Shown: in pieces, positions 1 through 8,995 of the stretch
Position numbering within the stretch: position 1 is the first letter of the stretch
Layout: each line of letters begins with the position of its first letter
Assembly: GCF_001642475.1 (NCBI RefSeq)
Contig: NW_019173932.1
Coordinates: forward strand, 62,001 to 126,000
From: Fonsecaea monophora
Lineage: Eukaryota; Ascomycota; Eurotiomycetes; Chaetothyriales; Herpotrichiellaceae
Reading direction: 5' to 3'
DNA: 64,000 nt
Made by a program: the position numbers and the translations under genes
The notes under the pieces: generated by a model
Seen by the model: only the letters and a program-made list of their open reading frames with translations
Told to the model about the DNA's origin: nothing
Database searches by the model: none

Positions 1-2
1 TG

Positions 3-74
3 GACGAAATCACAGACGCAAAAATCGTCCGGCAGGCGGAGGTCTACCGCATGACGCTGGTTGGTTGTGAGTGA
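3..74 (+). CDS. Possible 3' end of a gene cut by the left window edge
   Basis: An open frame enters from the left edge and stops with TGA at 72-74. It encodes 23 residues rich in charged and aliphatic positions (DEITDAKIVRQAEVYRMTLV is the start), which reads like real protein sequence. No family can be named from so short a piece. It could also be chance, because any frame may be open over 70 bases. The strand would make this gene convergent with the hydrolase that follows. Confidence 0.3.
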   Translation, partial: DEITDAKIVRQAEVYRMTLVGCE

Positions 75-632
75 TCAGAGACTTTGACCCAGGGGAACGA
101 AGTTGAGTGGAGGGAAGGAAAGGACAGAGCAGGAAGTAGATCACCAAAGGTCCCGGGGGAAAAGGGGGAAACAAATGGGGAAGAAGTGGTTGGATGAGGA
201 TTGACCACGCGCTTTGAGGGTCGCGTGCACTGACGTGGATAAAAGACCAAGATATGCAAGGTACCTCCATACCTTGTCGAGCAAGGCTACAAGGTTGACA
301 TGGTGGGGAGGAGCGGGTGGTGCCGGAGCTGTGTTCCAGCCACTGACGAGGCTGAGCGAGGCTGTTTCTAACAACCTGGGCAACAAAACCAGGACGAACT
401 GTACCTCCTTCCGTTAATTTCTCCTTTGTCGACATGGGGCGGGATCAAAAACCATTGATGATTGTCTACCTCCAGACCCAAAAATATCTATCTTCTATTG
501 TAAATCTTCTAACAGGGTCTAGATCTATCCGCTTCTGGTCTTGTCCTGCCACGCTCGCCACGACGCCTGATCTATTGGGTCCCTCCGTCCAATGTGGTGG
601 ATAAAACTGCAATGTGTTGTCATGACTCTTCC
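75..632. other. Intergenic, no gene seen
   Basis: Short overlapping frames on both strands lack conserved motifs or credible ATG starts. It is most likely the 3' flank of two convergent genes. Confidence 0.5.
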
Positions 633-1817
633 TCAGTCTGTCCTTTGCCAGAAATCCAGGATCCGGGCAACGATTTGGTCGCCTTTCGTGACGGGCACCT
701 CGTGTCCGGCCTCGAAGATGGCAAATTCCACATTGCCCGAGAGCACTTCTGTGGCATCCTCCTGGACCTCTTTCTGGATGATGATGGGATCGTTGGTCCC
801 CAGAACGATCAGCACTTTCTTCTGCTTACCAGTCTCTTCGTTTAGGCGGGTCAAATGTTGGCCAAATGCTCGCCATCGGTCATGCTGATGCCGGATAGGA
901 CCATAGCGGATGCTGGACATGAATGCCGCGACAAAGCCCGGGTAGTTGTCTAGCTGATAGAGGACCGTCTTCTCGACAGTGACGTGGGGACGTATCTTGG
1001 AGAGAAGGGCCTGAGAATTGGCTTCAAGGTTGACCTCGGCGGCTACCGCCTCAGTTGCATCAACCGTGGTATCCTTGTCGAGTGGTTTCTTCAGTGGCTT
1101 GGCCATGGGACTCCGAAGTCGCTTTCTGACCAAGCGCTGCAGCAAAGACTCTGGGATCAGGCCTTCCGAATAGATAATATGGCTTGTCCGGCTGATGTGA
1201 TAGGGCCTCAGTATTCCGGCCGGCGCAAATAGGATCAAGCTGTCGATCAAGTTGGGAAAGTAGGATGCAAAGGTCGTAGCGATCCCGCCGCCGAGAGAGT
1301 AACCGATCAGAGTGAATTTACCAGAGTCCTTGCCGGTCCACGACAACGGCGACGACGCTAGGACGAGCAGTATCTGAGTCGTGAAAAGCCGGATGTCATG
1401 AGGCAGGTCTTCAGGGTTGTCCGAGTAGCCTCGTCCGAACAGGTCGAAGAGCATGACGCGACACCCACTGTCCACAAGGGCGTGGGCAACGGCTCCCAGC
1501 GCAATCGCAGGAGTACTGATGCCGTGGACAAGAAGGACCTTGCGCCCATCTTCCGGGCCGAACTCGTACACTCTTATCGAGCCGTGAGGTGTTTCGACGT
1601 CGCGGGCCCCCGGGAGCACATCTGGAGGGTAGGGTAAGTCGGCGATTTCCTCTGGGGACAGCTTCGGCAGCACTGTCACTCTCGGAGACCGCACGATGGT
1701 AGCTTTCTTCTTGTTCCAAAGTCCTCCGGCAATGACCCCGACAGAGAAGAGACAAGTACCAGCCAGCACCAGCCGCCACTCGAGGGCCCCGGGGAGCAAA
1801 GACGACCTGGATGCCAT
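633..1817 (-). CDS. Membrane-anchored alpha/beta hydrolase
   Basis: Single-exon protein of 394 residues. The frame extends nine codons further upstream, but only from a GTG; the first ATG is at 1817 and begins MASRSS. A hydrophobic segment around residues 13-33 is probably a signal anchor. The alpha/beta hydrolase fold follows: HG oxyanion residues near 98-99, nucleophile elbow GYSLGGG with Ser174, acid in GTNDP (Asp343) and His372 in AGHEVP. The complete triad suggests an active serine hydrolase (lipase, esterase or epoxide-hydrolase-like), but the substrate cannot be read from sequence. The protein probably sits on an internal membrane facing the lumen or cytosol; topology is unresolved. 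It lies tail to tail with nothing identified and about 550 bases from JIP5 on the same strand. Confidence 0.85.
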   Translation of the reverse strand: MASRSSLLPGALEWRLVLAGTCLFSVGVIAGGLWNKKKATIVRSPRVTVLPKLSPEEIADLPYPPDVLPGARDVETPHGSIRVYEFGPEDGRKVLLVHGISTPAIALGAVAHALVDSGCRVMLFDLFGRGYSDNPEDLPHDIRLFTTQILLVLASSPLSWTGKDSGKFTLIGYSLGGGIATTFASYFPNLIDSLILFAPAGILRPYHISRTSHIIYSEGLIPESLLQRLVRKRLRSPMAKPLKKPLDKDTTVDATEAVAAEVNLEANSQALLSKIRPHVTVEKTVLYQLDNYPGFVAAFMSSIRYGPIRHQHDRWRAFGQHLTRLNEETGKQKKVLIVLGTNDPIIIQKEVQEDATEVLSGNVEFAIFEAGHEVPVTKGDQIVARILDFWQRTD

Positions 1818-2365
1818 TTGGCAATGTGTGGCAAAACACTGCACAGATGCACAGGAACTTGACGGAGTTGTCCTCGAGACGCGGATAAGAAAACTAATTA
1901 TTTAGTTCGGGCGAAATTCGATCCTTTATTGACCAACGCGACCCATTGATGACGAATCCGGAACTGCCTCGGCTCAAGGACGACGAGGCTGAATCACCCG
2001 ATCAGGCTAGCCTCGACCTTTGCAGCCTCGTCTCCCATGTGTACCGAGTACATCTGTATATGAATTCTATGAGGCCCTTAATTCCTAAGGTATCCTCCGA
2101 TCCAAGGTGAAAGTCATTTCGACACGGAACACAAGATTATTTGGGATTCCTGAATGTTTGAAGCATCATGATCAGCCACTATATTCTGACACATCTCACT
2201 CTACAGTAGCATTGATACACTCCACCCGCAGCTCCAATCAACGGCTCCAATTTCGAGAGCAAAAATATTCCTCCTTGGTCTGTCAGTACCATGACTTGGG
2301 GTATCACCCATAGACTTTTGTGAAACGCCGTCGCAGACACTTTTTTTTAACTCCAGACCTTCGAA
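1818..2365. promoter_or_regulatory. Intergenic between hydrolase promoter and JIP5 3' end
   Basis: About 550 bases holding the presumed promoter of the hydrolase and the 3' flank of JIP5. A GTACCGAGTAC word lies near 2041. No gene is visible. Confidence 0.4.
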
Positions 2366-3697
2366 TCATAGCGAGAAGTCCAACGCCTTCCCTCCGGATT
2401 TATCCTTTCCCTTGTTCCTCTTCCTTTTCTTCCGTTTCGGTTTTGATTGGTTGTCTTCGTCACTGCTTTCATCCAAATCGGACTCGTCGATGTCGTCATC
2501 TTCAGAGGATGATATTTCATGCTTAGTAGTAGAGGGCCGTCCCCCACCCGGAAGTCCTTTCGCCTCTGTCCATACTTTGACAGTTTGGCCGCCACTAGTG
2601 ATCATTCGCCCTTCGATGTCGAAGCCGATGGCCGCGACACCATCGATTTCGTCGTGTTTGGCGTCCATCTCGGCCAAAACTCCATTGCGACCAATTCTAA
2701 TGAATCGAATTCTGCCGTCCTCGAGACCCGCAGCCACAAGCTTCTCGTTCATTTTCAGTTTTCCACCCCCAAAGCCAAAAGGCACTTCAGCGAGACTGTC
2801 CACGCCCAGCCCGCCTCTTTCGAGGACGATTCGTTCGTCAAGATCTCCCCATACACCTCTCTCCCACAGACTCACCACTCCGTCACTCTGACCAACCAGG
2901 ACTTTCTCGCCTACACTAGTCCCCCCTTTCTTGAGGCCTTGCACCAGTGTCAAACTCGTCAATTCAATCTCCTGGTCCGCACTCGTTGCGATAGTGCCCT
3001 TGCGAAGATCTGTCACGGCGAGGGTAGTGCCGCCTACGCTGACCCACTGTTTTGGGAATCCACTTGTGCTGGTCTCACTTGCCGGAAGCGGAACAAGGCC
3101 ATTGATATGTTCCTCGCCATGAGGTGTCCAGGTCTGACTGCATTTTGCCACGATTTCTTTTGAATCCTGCCTTAAGTCGTGGAGATATAATTTACCCGAG
3201 TCGGTACCCAGCAGCAAAGCCTGCGGCGATAGCGCGTGCAGGACGGTTGGCCCATCAACCCCTCCCGATCCCGCAGTTTGAGGTATTGCAATTTTGCTCA
3301 CAACCTTGCCAGTTTCGGTGTAAAAAGCCTTGACGAGACCGTCTGTTCCTGCTGAGTAACATAGATCCCCCTCGTGACTGAATGCAAGACATCGACATGA
3401 TCCTTTGTGTCTCCTAGTTGTCCACACCGTGTCCAGTGAACCGAGTCCGCTCTCGGAGAGACTGGCCGTGGAAGATCTGCGCAGTGAAGGTATTATTGAG
3501 CCATTGGAATTCGTGGGTTTCAAGGGCGGTGAGGCGCTATCTTCTGACGTATCCGCAATGACCTCGGAGTCGGAGGGGAGTTTGTAGGTGTGTACATGTC
3601 CTGAGGACAAGCCGATCGCAAACAGTGGTTCCGTGGGATGGACGACTTGAGCAAAAATATCGGACTTGAGAGGGAGGGTACAAATGGTGTCGAACAT
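2366..3697 (-). CDS. JIP5: WD repeat protein JIP5 (ribosome biogenesis)
   Basis: Single-exon protein of 443 residues starting at an ATG (MFDTICTLPLKSDIFAQVVH), an N-terminus that I recognise from the fungal JIP5 family. WD40-type repeats run through most of the protein, for example the segments around GSCRCLAFSHEGDLCYSAGTDG and the C-terminal GGQTVKVW. The tail is acidic (EISSSEDDDIDESDLDES) and then strongly basic (KRKKRKRNKGKDK), typical of nucleolar proteins. In yeast JIP5 is needed for large ribosomal subunit biogenesis; that role is transferred by family, not shown here. Length matches the family (about 420-450). The start is in the family context and no intron is needed. Confidence 0.9.
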   Translation of the reverse strand: MFDTICTLPLKSDIFAQVVHPTEPLFAIGLSSGHVHTYKLPSDSEVIADTSEDSASPPLKPTNSNGSIIPSLRRSSTASLSESGLGSLDTVWTTRRHKGSCRCLAFSHEGDLCYSAGTDGLVKAFYTETGKVVSKIAIPQTAGSGGVDGPTVLHALSPQALLLGTDSGKLYLHDLRQDSKEIVAKCSQTWTPHGEEHINGLVPLPASETSTSGFPKQWVSVGGTTLAVTDLRKGTIATSADQEIELTSLTLVQGLKKGGTSVGEKVLVGQSDGVVSLWERGVWGDLDERIVLERGGLGVDSLAEVPFGFGGGKLKMNEKLVAAGLEDGRIRFIRIGRNGVLAEMDAKHDEIDGVAAIGFDIEGRMITSGGQTVKVWTEAKGLPGGGRPSTTKHEISSSEDDDIDESDLDESSDEDNQSKPKRKKRKRNKGKDKSGGKALDFSL

Positions 3698-4219
3698 GGT
3701 TTGAGAGAACGATCAAGGCATTGCCGGAAGGTGTTTCTTTCCTGGTGGTACAAAGGCGTGCGTTAAAACTGAAGCTTCACGCGATGGGTTGCATTGAATC
3801 GGAGACAGAACTGAATGAGAGCTAGAGAGAGCTGTGCGGCTTTTACTTAGGTAAGTAGTTGGTGCACTAGAAGTGAAGATCTCCGGGGGCCATTAGGCCA
3901 TTGGAGGATTCTTAGGGGGCCGCTGAGGGCGATCAGCTTTAGGGCATCTTTACCGAAAACTCTAATCAAACAGTCCTTAAAACCCTAGGGCTTAGGGCTA
4001 CTACCCAGGGAGGCACACGTACCCTCAGTGGACGCCTAACCACCCACCACCCTGGCGCCTGCTATCATCGGACTCAAACCATCATATAACAACATTTAAC
4101 CATGGAGTGATCGCCCAAGGACCCAGTTGTACAGCATTGGCTTTCTTGCGCGTTGTCCACCAGGGATATTTGAACATATGTTTCATTTCATGCTTTTCTA
4201 ATCGATTTCTACGTCTATC
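3698..4219. promoter_or_regulatory. Divergent promoter region of JIP5 and MFS transporter
   Basis: About 520 bases between two genes pointing away from each other. The sequence around 3880-3990 contains several CCTAGG/TTAGGG-like words but no clear repeat unit or ORF. It is best read as a shared regulatory region. Confidence 0.45.
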
Positions 4220-6056
4220 ATGGCAGCAGCAGATGTCACTCAAGACGACTCCGACGCTCGAGTTGATGAAACAACTGCGCTCCTTGCTCCCTCGGGTGAA
4301 CAGCCCACGTCTTCTGATAACAACGACAATGACGAGCCAATGTCCAATGGAGCGAATGGCAAGGGAGAAGACAAACCGCTGCCCAAGGATCAACTCTTCT
4401 ACCTCTGCTTCGCCCGCCTGATCGAACCCATCGCATTCTTCTGCATCTTTCCCTTCATCAATCAGATGATATGGGACACTGGGGAAGTGGCGAAGACGGA
4501 TGTTGGCTTCTACAGTGGAATGATTGTGGGTCGCCTTGTGTCGCAGAGATCTCCTAGTGGCACATATTGACAATGCGCGTAGGAGTCGCTGTTTTCTCTG
4601 ACGCAAATGCTGTTCATGATCCCCTGGGGCAAAGCTGCCGATCACTTTGGAAGAAAACCTGTCCTTGTCAGCTCGTTGGGTGGCGTGGCCCTGGCGACTT
4701 CTATCTTTGGACTGAGCAAGACAATATGGCAGATGATCCTGTTTCGATGTTTCGCTGGAGTCTTTGCTGGCACGGTCGTGTAGGTTTATTCGATCGTCTT
4801 CGGGACAATGCAAGAACAGATCGCTCACAGTGAACGCAGGACTATCCGTGCCATGATTACAGAGATTAGCACGCACAAGACCCAGGCCAGAGCATTCAGC
4901 TTCTTTGCTTTCACAGGAAATCTGGGAATCTTTCTAGGTCCTCTGCTTGGTATGTTACCCTTGTTTTGTAAAGATCACTCGACCTGCAAGGCTGCTGACA
5001 GCTCTACGTAGGAGGAGCACTCGCAAACCCTGCAACGGTATACCCGTCTGTGTTTGGACATATCAAGTTCTTTCGTGACTACCCATATGCACTCCCTACA
5101 TTTGTGTCAGGCTCAATCGCTATTATTGCTACCATCACTCTTGCGTTGGGCATCAAAGAAGTGAGGACTGACATTCATTTCCTTCCCCCCTACCTCTTGC
5201 TTTCTACGTTGTCCAAGCTGACTTAGTCTGGTTGTCCCTAAAGACTCTCGTGCGATCTCCGACGCAGCAGTCCGCAGGCGCCCGGAAAGAAATGTCGATC
5301 CCCGACCTGCTTCGATCTCCCAATGTCCCGATAACACTGTATATCTACGCGCACATCATGCTCCTGGCTTTCTCCTACACAGCTATCGTCCCGGTGTTTT
5401 TCTTCACCCCGGTCGATCTGGGCGGCTTCGGGTTCTCGCCCTTCCTCATCTCGGTATTCATGGGTTTGGGCGGCCTCTCTCAATCGCTCTGGCTCCTCAT
5501 TGTCTTCCCATGGCTGCAGGCCCGCTGGGGTACTAAGAGCGTCCTGGTTCTCTGCGCAACCGCTTACCCGATCTTCTTCGCCCTGTACCCCGTCTGCAAC
5601 CTGTTCCTGCGGTACCACATGACAGCCGTGTTCTGGACCATCGCCCCCATCGCCCTGGCGTTCGGCAGCGGCGTTGCCATGTCCTTCACCGCGATCCAGC
5701 TCGTGCTGAACGACGTCTCGCCCGGGCCCGAGGTGCTCGGCACTCTGAACGCCGTGGCGCTGACCATGGTCAGCGGGATAAGAGCCTTTTCCCCGGCGCT
5801 GTTTGCAAGCTTATTCGCAACCAGCGTGCGGAGCGGGGTGCTCGGCGGCCATGTCATCTGGATCTTGATGGTTGCGCTGGCCCTGGGCTTCGCGGTTGTC
5901 AGTCGCTGGGTACCTGAGCCTGGAAAAGAAGACAACACGCCCAAGCATGTCACTACGCATGGTCATGGTGACGGCAATGGCAATGGCATCGCCAACGGCA
6001 ACGGCAACGGAGCCGCTGCAGCCGAGGAGGGTGAGGAAGACGACGACCACGAGTAA
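4220..6056 (+). CDS. MFS transporter, ZIF1/Tet-like drug:H+ antiporter family
   Basis: Five exons by hand: 4220-4537, 4583-4779, 4840-4949, 5012-5160 and 5244-6056, giving 528 residues in frame throughout. Intron lengths are 45, 60, 62 and 83 bases. The N-terminal 60 residues are hydrophilic, then membrane segments begin at FARLIEPIAFFCIFPFINQM. The loop 2-3 signature of the major facilitator superfamily is plain (GKAADHFGRKPVLV), and a second-helix motif FFAFTGNLGIFLGPLLGGAL spans the third intron. About twelve membrane helices are expected. The family exports drugs, metabolites or metal chelates; the substrate is unknown. The C-terminus is unusual: a His/Gly/Asn-rich run with repeated GNGNG followed by an acidic tail (EEGEEDDDHE), which looks like a cytosolic tail and possible metal-binding region. 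The first intron donor (GTGTCG) is weak, so that junction is the least certain. Confidence 0.82.
5968..6053 (+). repeat. Gly/Asn microsatellite and acidic tail in the transporter
   Basis: Imperfect GGCAATGGC/AACGGC units encode alternating Gly-Asn, then GAG/GAC codons encode an acidic end. Such tracts often vary in length between strains. Confidence 0.6.
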
Positions 6057-6520
6057 GTCGATTTAGTGAGCAATATCGTCAATGATGTGTATATGTATAT
6101 GAAGAGAAGTGAGGAGATGGAATATCTGCGGAAAGCAGCCAGGAAGTGGGCCCAGGGGCTACCACAGCGCGCACCCTCAATAGACGGAGCGATGGATGAC
6201 CCGCCAAATCACGCTGGAGTCAATCTGTTCGAGACAGGCTATAGACTACGCAAAAAGTACAGTACTAGACGGAGGTCGTTACAACTCACACAGAAGCAAT
6301 GATACATGAGCGTCGGTAGGACGGAAGGACGAAGGTGCAATCAGGGAATAGATATAGCAGGCGTTCGGAAACTTCCGACATGTCGACCAACGTGAATAAT
6401 GACTATACACAAGGCTAAGGAGATGGTCTGGACAAAATTATTTTCAGGCTTCAGATGGCCGCCCTCTCAAAGGAAGCAAATCATCTGGCAACACTGTAGA
6501 TGGAATCAATGCGTCCGTTC
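6057..6520. other. Convergent intergenic region
   Basis: Lies between the 3' ends of the MFS transporter and maleylacetate reductase. Only short non-conserved frames are present. Confidence 0.45.
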
Positions 6521-7603
6521 CTAAAGATCCGCTCGTGCCGGCTCCCCCGCCCACGCCCTTCTGATCAGTTCTCTAATCGGCTCCTTTTCCACCTTTCGTG
6601 GGTTGGGATATTGATTGCTCACGGCAATCTCGGCAGCCTTGTCGATGTCCTCCTCCTTCATGCCGTAATCCTTTAGCGCGCGCTTCACCTGCAACTTCTC
6701 GAGCAGGATGTTCAGTCCATTGATGGCGTTGCCTTCACTCCCGGGGAGGGCAGAGGCGAGCCTCTCCATCGCTTCTGGAATAGCGGGAGCGTTGTAGGAA
6801 AGCGCGTGGGGAAGGACGATAGTGTGAGTTTCGGCATGAGGGAGATTGAAGGAGCCTCCGAGCGTGTGGCATAATTTATGGTGCAAGGCCATCGAGGACG
6901 AACCAAGACAGACACCGCAAAGCCAGGCTCCATACTGCGCCTTTTCACGAGCAGACTGGGATTGGGGGTTTTGAATGATCTCTGGGAGTGATTCCGCAAG
7001 GGCTTTGGTTCCCTCGATGGCGAGAAGGGAGATAATCGGATTTTTATTCTTCGCGTAGAGCGCCTCCACTGCGTGCGCAATCGCATTCACTCCTGATGTA
7101 GCACTGAGAGATGCGGGAAGGGTCATGGTGAGGTCGACATCATAGATTACCGTGCCGGGAAGAATCTTGGGATCGGTCCGCGTGGTTTTTCGACCATCTT
7201 GCGTTTCGCCCAGTATGGGTGTCATTTCACTTCCAGCGTAGGTAGTTGGGATGCAAATATGGTGTAGGCCGGTGCGGACTGAAATCGCCTTGCCCAATCC
7301 TGTCGTTGAACCTCCTCCTATTGAGACGACACAATCTGCGGATTTGGATTGAATGAAAGCCATGGCTTCTTCGGTAATGTGCGAGGGAGTATGCATGGTA
7401 GCATTTGAGTAGGTGCCGGCAGGCTGAATCGACGCGGCAGTGAGGATTTTAGCAAGATCTTCAGCTTGACTGACTTGCTGGGGGGTCGAGAGGATAAGAG
7501 GTGATTTGAAGCCTAGACGTCGGATCTCATCCGGAAGTTTTTGGATACTGCCTTTCCCAAAGACCACTCGGCCTGGGTTGGCATTGTACTCGAAAGGATC
7601 CAT
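6521..7603 (-). CDS. Maleylacetate reductase (iron-containing alcohol dehydrogenase superfamily)
   Basis: Single exon of 360 residues from the ATG at 7603 (MDPFEYNANPGRVVFGKGSI). The frame is open for 28 more codons upstream but begins at a TTG, and the family starts with the segment seen here. The NAD(P)H-binding GGGSTT (about residues 96-101) and the family segments IPTTYAGSEMTPI, HHKLCHTLGGSFNLPHAETH and VLPHALSYN are all present. The enzyme reduces maleylacetate to 3-oxoadipate in the lower branch of hydroxyquinol, resorcinol and chloroaromatic degradation, in the cytosol. No hydroxyquinol dioxygenase or phenol hydroxylase is adjacent, so it is an isolated step here. Length is normal for the family. 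Confidence 0.88.
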   Translation of the reverse strand: MDPFEYNANPGRVVFGKGSIQKLPDEIRRLGFKSPLILSTPQQVSQAEDLAKILTAASIQPAGTYSNATMHTPSHITEEAMAFIQSKSADCVVSIGGGSTTGLGKAISVRTGLHHICIPTTYAGSEMTPILGETQDGRKTTRTDPKILPGTVIYDVDLTMTLPASLSATSGVNAIAHAVEALYAKNKNPIISLLAIEGTKALAESLPEIIQNPQSQSAREKAQYGAWLCGVCLGSSSMALHHKLCHTLGGSFNLPHAETHTIVLPHALSYNAPAIPEAMERLASALPGSEGNAINGLNILLEKLQVKRALKDYGMKEEDIDKAAEIAVSNQYPNPRKVEKEPIRELIRRAWAGEPARADL

Positions 7604-8018
7604 CGAGGCAGAATCAAGTCGGTTGGTTGTCGGTTGGACGCCAAAGGCTTGCAGTCTCGAAAAATTGCAAGACTCGGGGAATAGCAAAGGCAGAGAGAAA
7701 GTCGATAGGGAAGAGTTGTAGTGCGTTGGTCTGTTAGAAAGCGACCCCGCGGTCTTTTGTTTGGAGTTGAGGGCAACGGAATCAACCGCAGCGCAGCGTC
7801 ATCGGAAAAGGGATTCCTGCTGGTCAATGTCTTCGTGGGGCAAAGCCGGCAGATGCACCCAAATTCCTGGGCTCTGAGCTCCAAACCCCACCACCCAAAA
7901 GCCCCCCCAAGGCACGAAGGGAGAAGTTCCGTCTGGGGCATTATCCGATTTTGCTTGCAAGATCTTTCATAAAGCTGACAAACCCTCCCCAGGTGAATGG
8001 AATGAAATCCCGCGTCTT
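7604..8018. promoter_or_regulatory. Presumed promoter of maleylacetate reductase
   Basis: About 415 bases between two genes on the same strand. The open frames here either lack an ATG in a sensible place or overlap the N-terminal extension rejected for the reductase. Confidence 0.4.
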
Positions 8019-8546
8019 TCAATACAGAATTGCTCTGAATAGGTATATCGTTGTGGATGCCGCCCAGCTAATCGCCAACACCCCCAAGGCTTGCAGCATC
8101 TGCTTGGTGGCCCTGATACCGTCGTTGTAAGTCGAGGCCAGAGGAACTGTAGCTTTGCTACGCCAGAAATTCGCAATGTGATTGTATGCCAGGGCAAGGC
8201 CGCCGGCGTTGGCGGCACTGAGTAAGAATGGCATGGTGTTGCGATCGGAGGAGACGGCAATCACGAGAATTACCGATGACACAAACGAGGACACTGTCTG
8301 GTCCATTGTTCAGTATCTGACATAACAGAAGAGTGTTTCCTTCGAGACGCTTACTGCTAGCACACCACTAGCCTGTGTGGTTCGGGTTTTGTGAAGCTGT
8401 CGTGCCGCTGTGTTTGAATAGCGTGATGCGCTTTCAGTCTGTGGTTCCCACTGATGAAGGTCGTAGATCGCCATAGCTGATAGCAAGCCAAGGTAGCCGC
8501 TGCCGCAAGCTTGGACAGCGTGATATATTTCAAGAATGAAAGACAT
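8019..8546 (-). CDS. Small multi-pass membrane protein, unknown function
   Basis: Two exons: 8355-8546 (64 codons from ATG, MSFILEIYHAVQACGSGYLG) and 8019-8297, with a 57-base intron (GTAAGC donor, CAG acceptor). The join is in phase 0 and gives 156 residues. Three to four hydrophobic stretches are visible: YLGLLSAMAIYDL, TVSSFVSSVILVIAV, TMPFLLSAANAGGLALA and LGVLAISWAASTTIYLF. I do not recognise a family; the size and layout resemble small DUF-type fungal membrane proteins. It is divergent from DPH2 with 449 bases between the two ATGs, so the two may share a promoter. Confidence 0.7.
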
Positions 8547-8995
8547 GATTGTCTAGGGTGCTGTGGTTCAATGGCGAAGAGGGACAAGAGTTTTGGTGAC
8601 GAAGACCACGAAGACTAAGAGATGCTTGAGAGGCACGAGAGGCTGCAATTCCATCATAGGGCCAATGACTAAGGCAATCTGGTGCCAAGACATTCAAGAG
8701 ACACCCACGGCAAACTCCCTCCAATACTATGCACTGTAATTGTCAAGCAGCATGGATGAGTATCAAATGTTTATGGCTCACCGAAGGTTGCATTACCCCT
8801 TCCTAAAGACATGACTTTGACCAGGTTGCCCGCTGTAGACTATAACCCCTAACAAGGGGTAAAAGCGGCACCGTCGCCACACCTGCTACAAAGTTAGCCT
8901 TGTTTGTCTTCGAGGCTTTTTTTTTCAGCCTCTCTTTCTGATCCTGGCTCATCGTCCCTAGACTCTGAGGACATACCATCTTGGATCCCTGCAGG
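8547..8995. promoter_or_regulatory. Bidirectional promoter of the membrane protein gene and DPH2
   Basis: About 450 bases between divergent ATGs. A T-rich tract at 8918-8930 lies close upstream of DPH2. Confidence 0.45.

Noticed and set aside
4082..4876. 264-codon frame on the minus strand
   Set aside because: It overlaps the first two exons of the MFS transporter in antisense; the transporter has clear family motifs.
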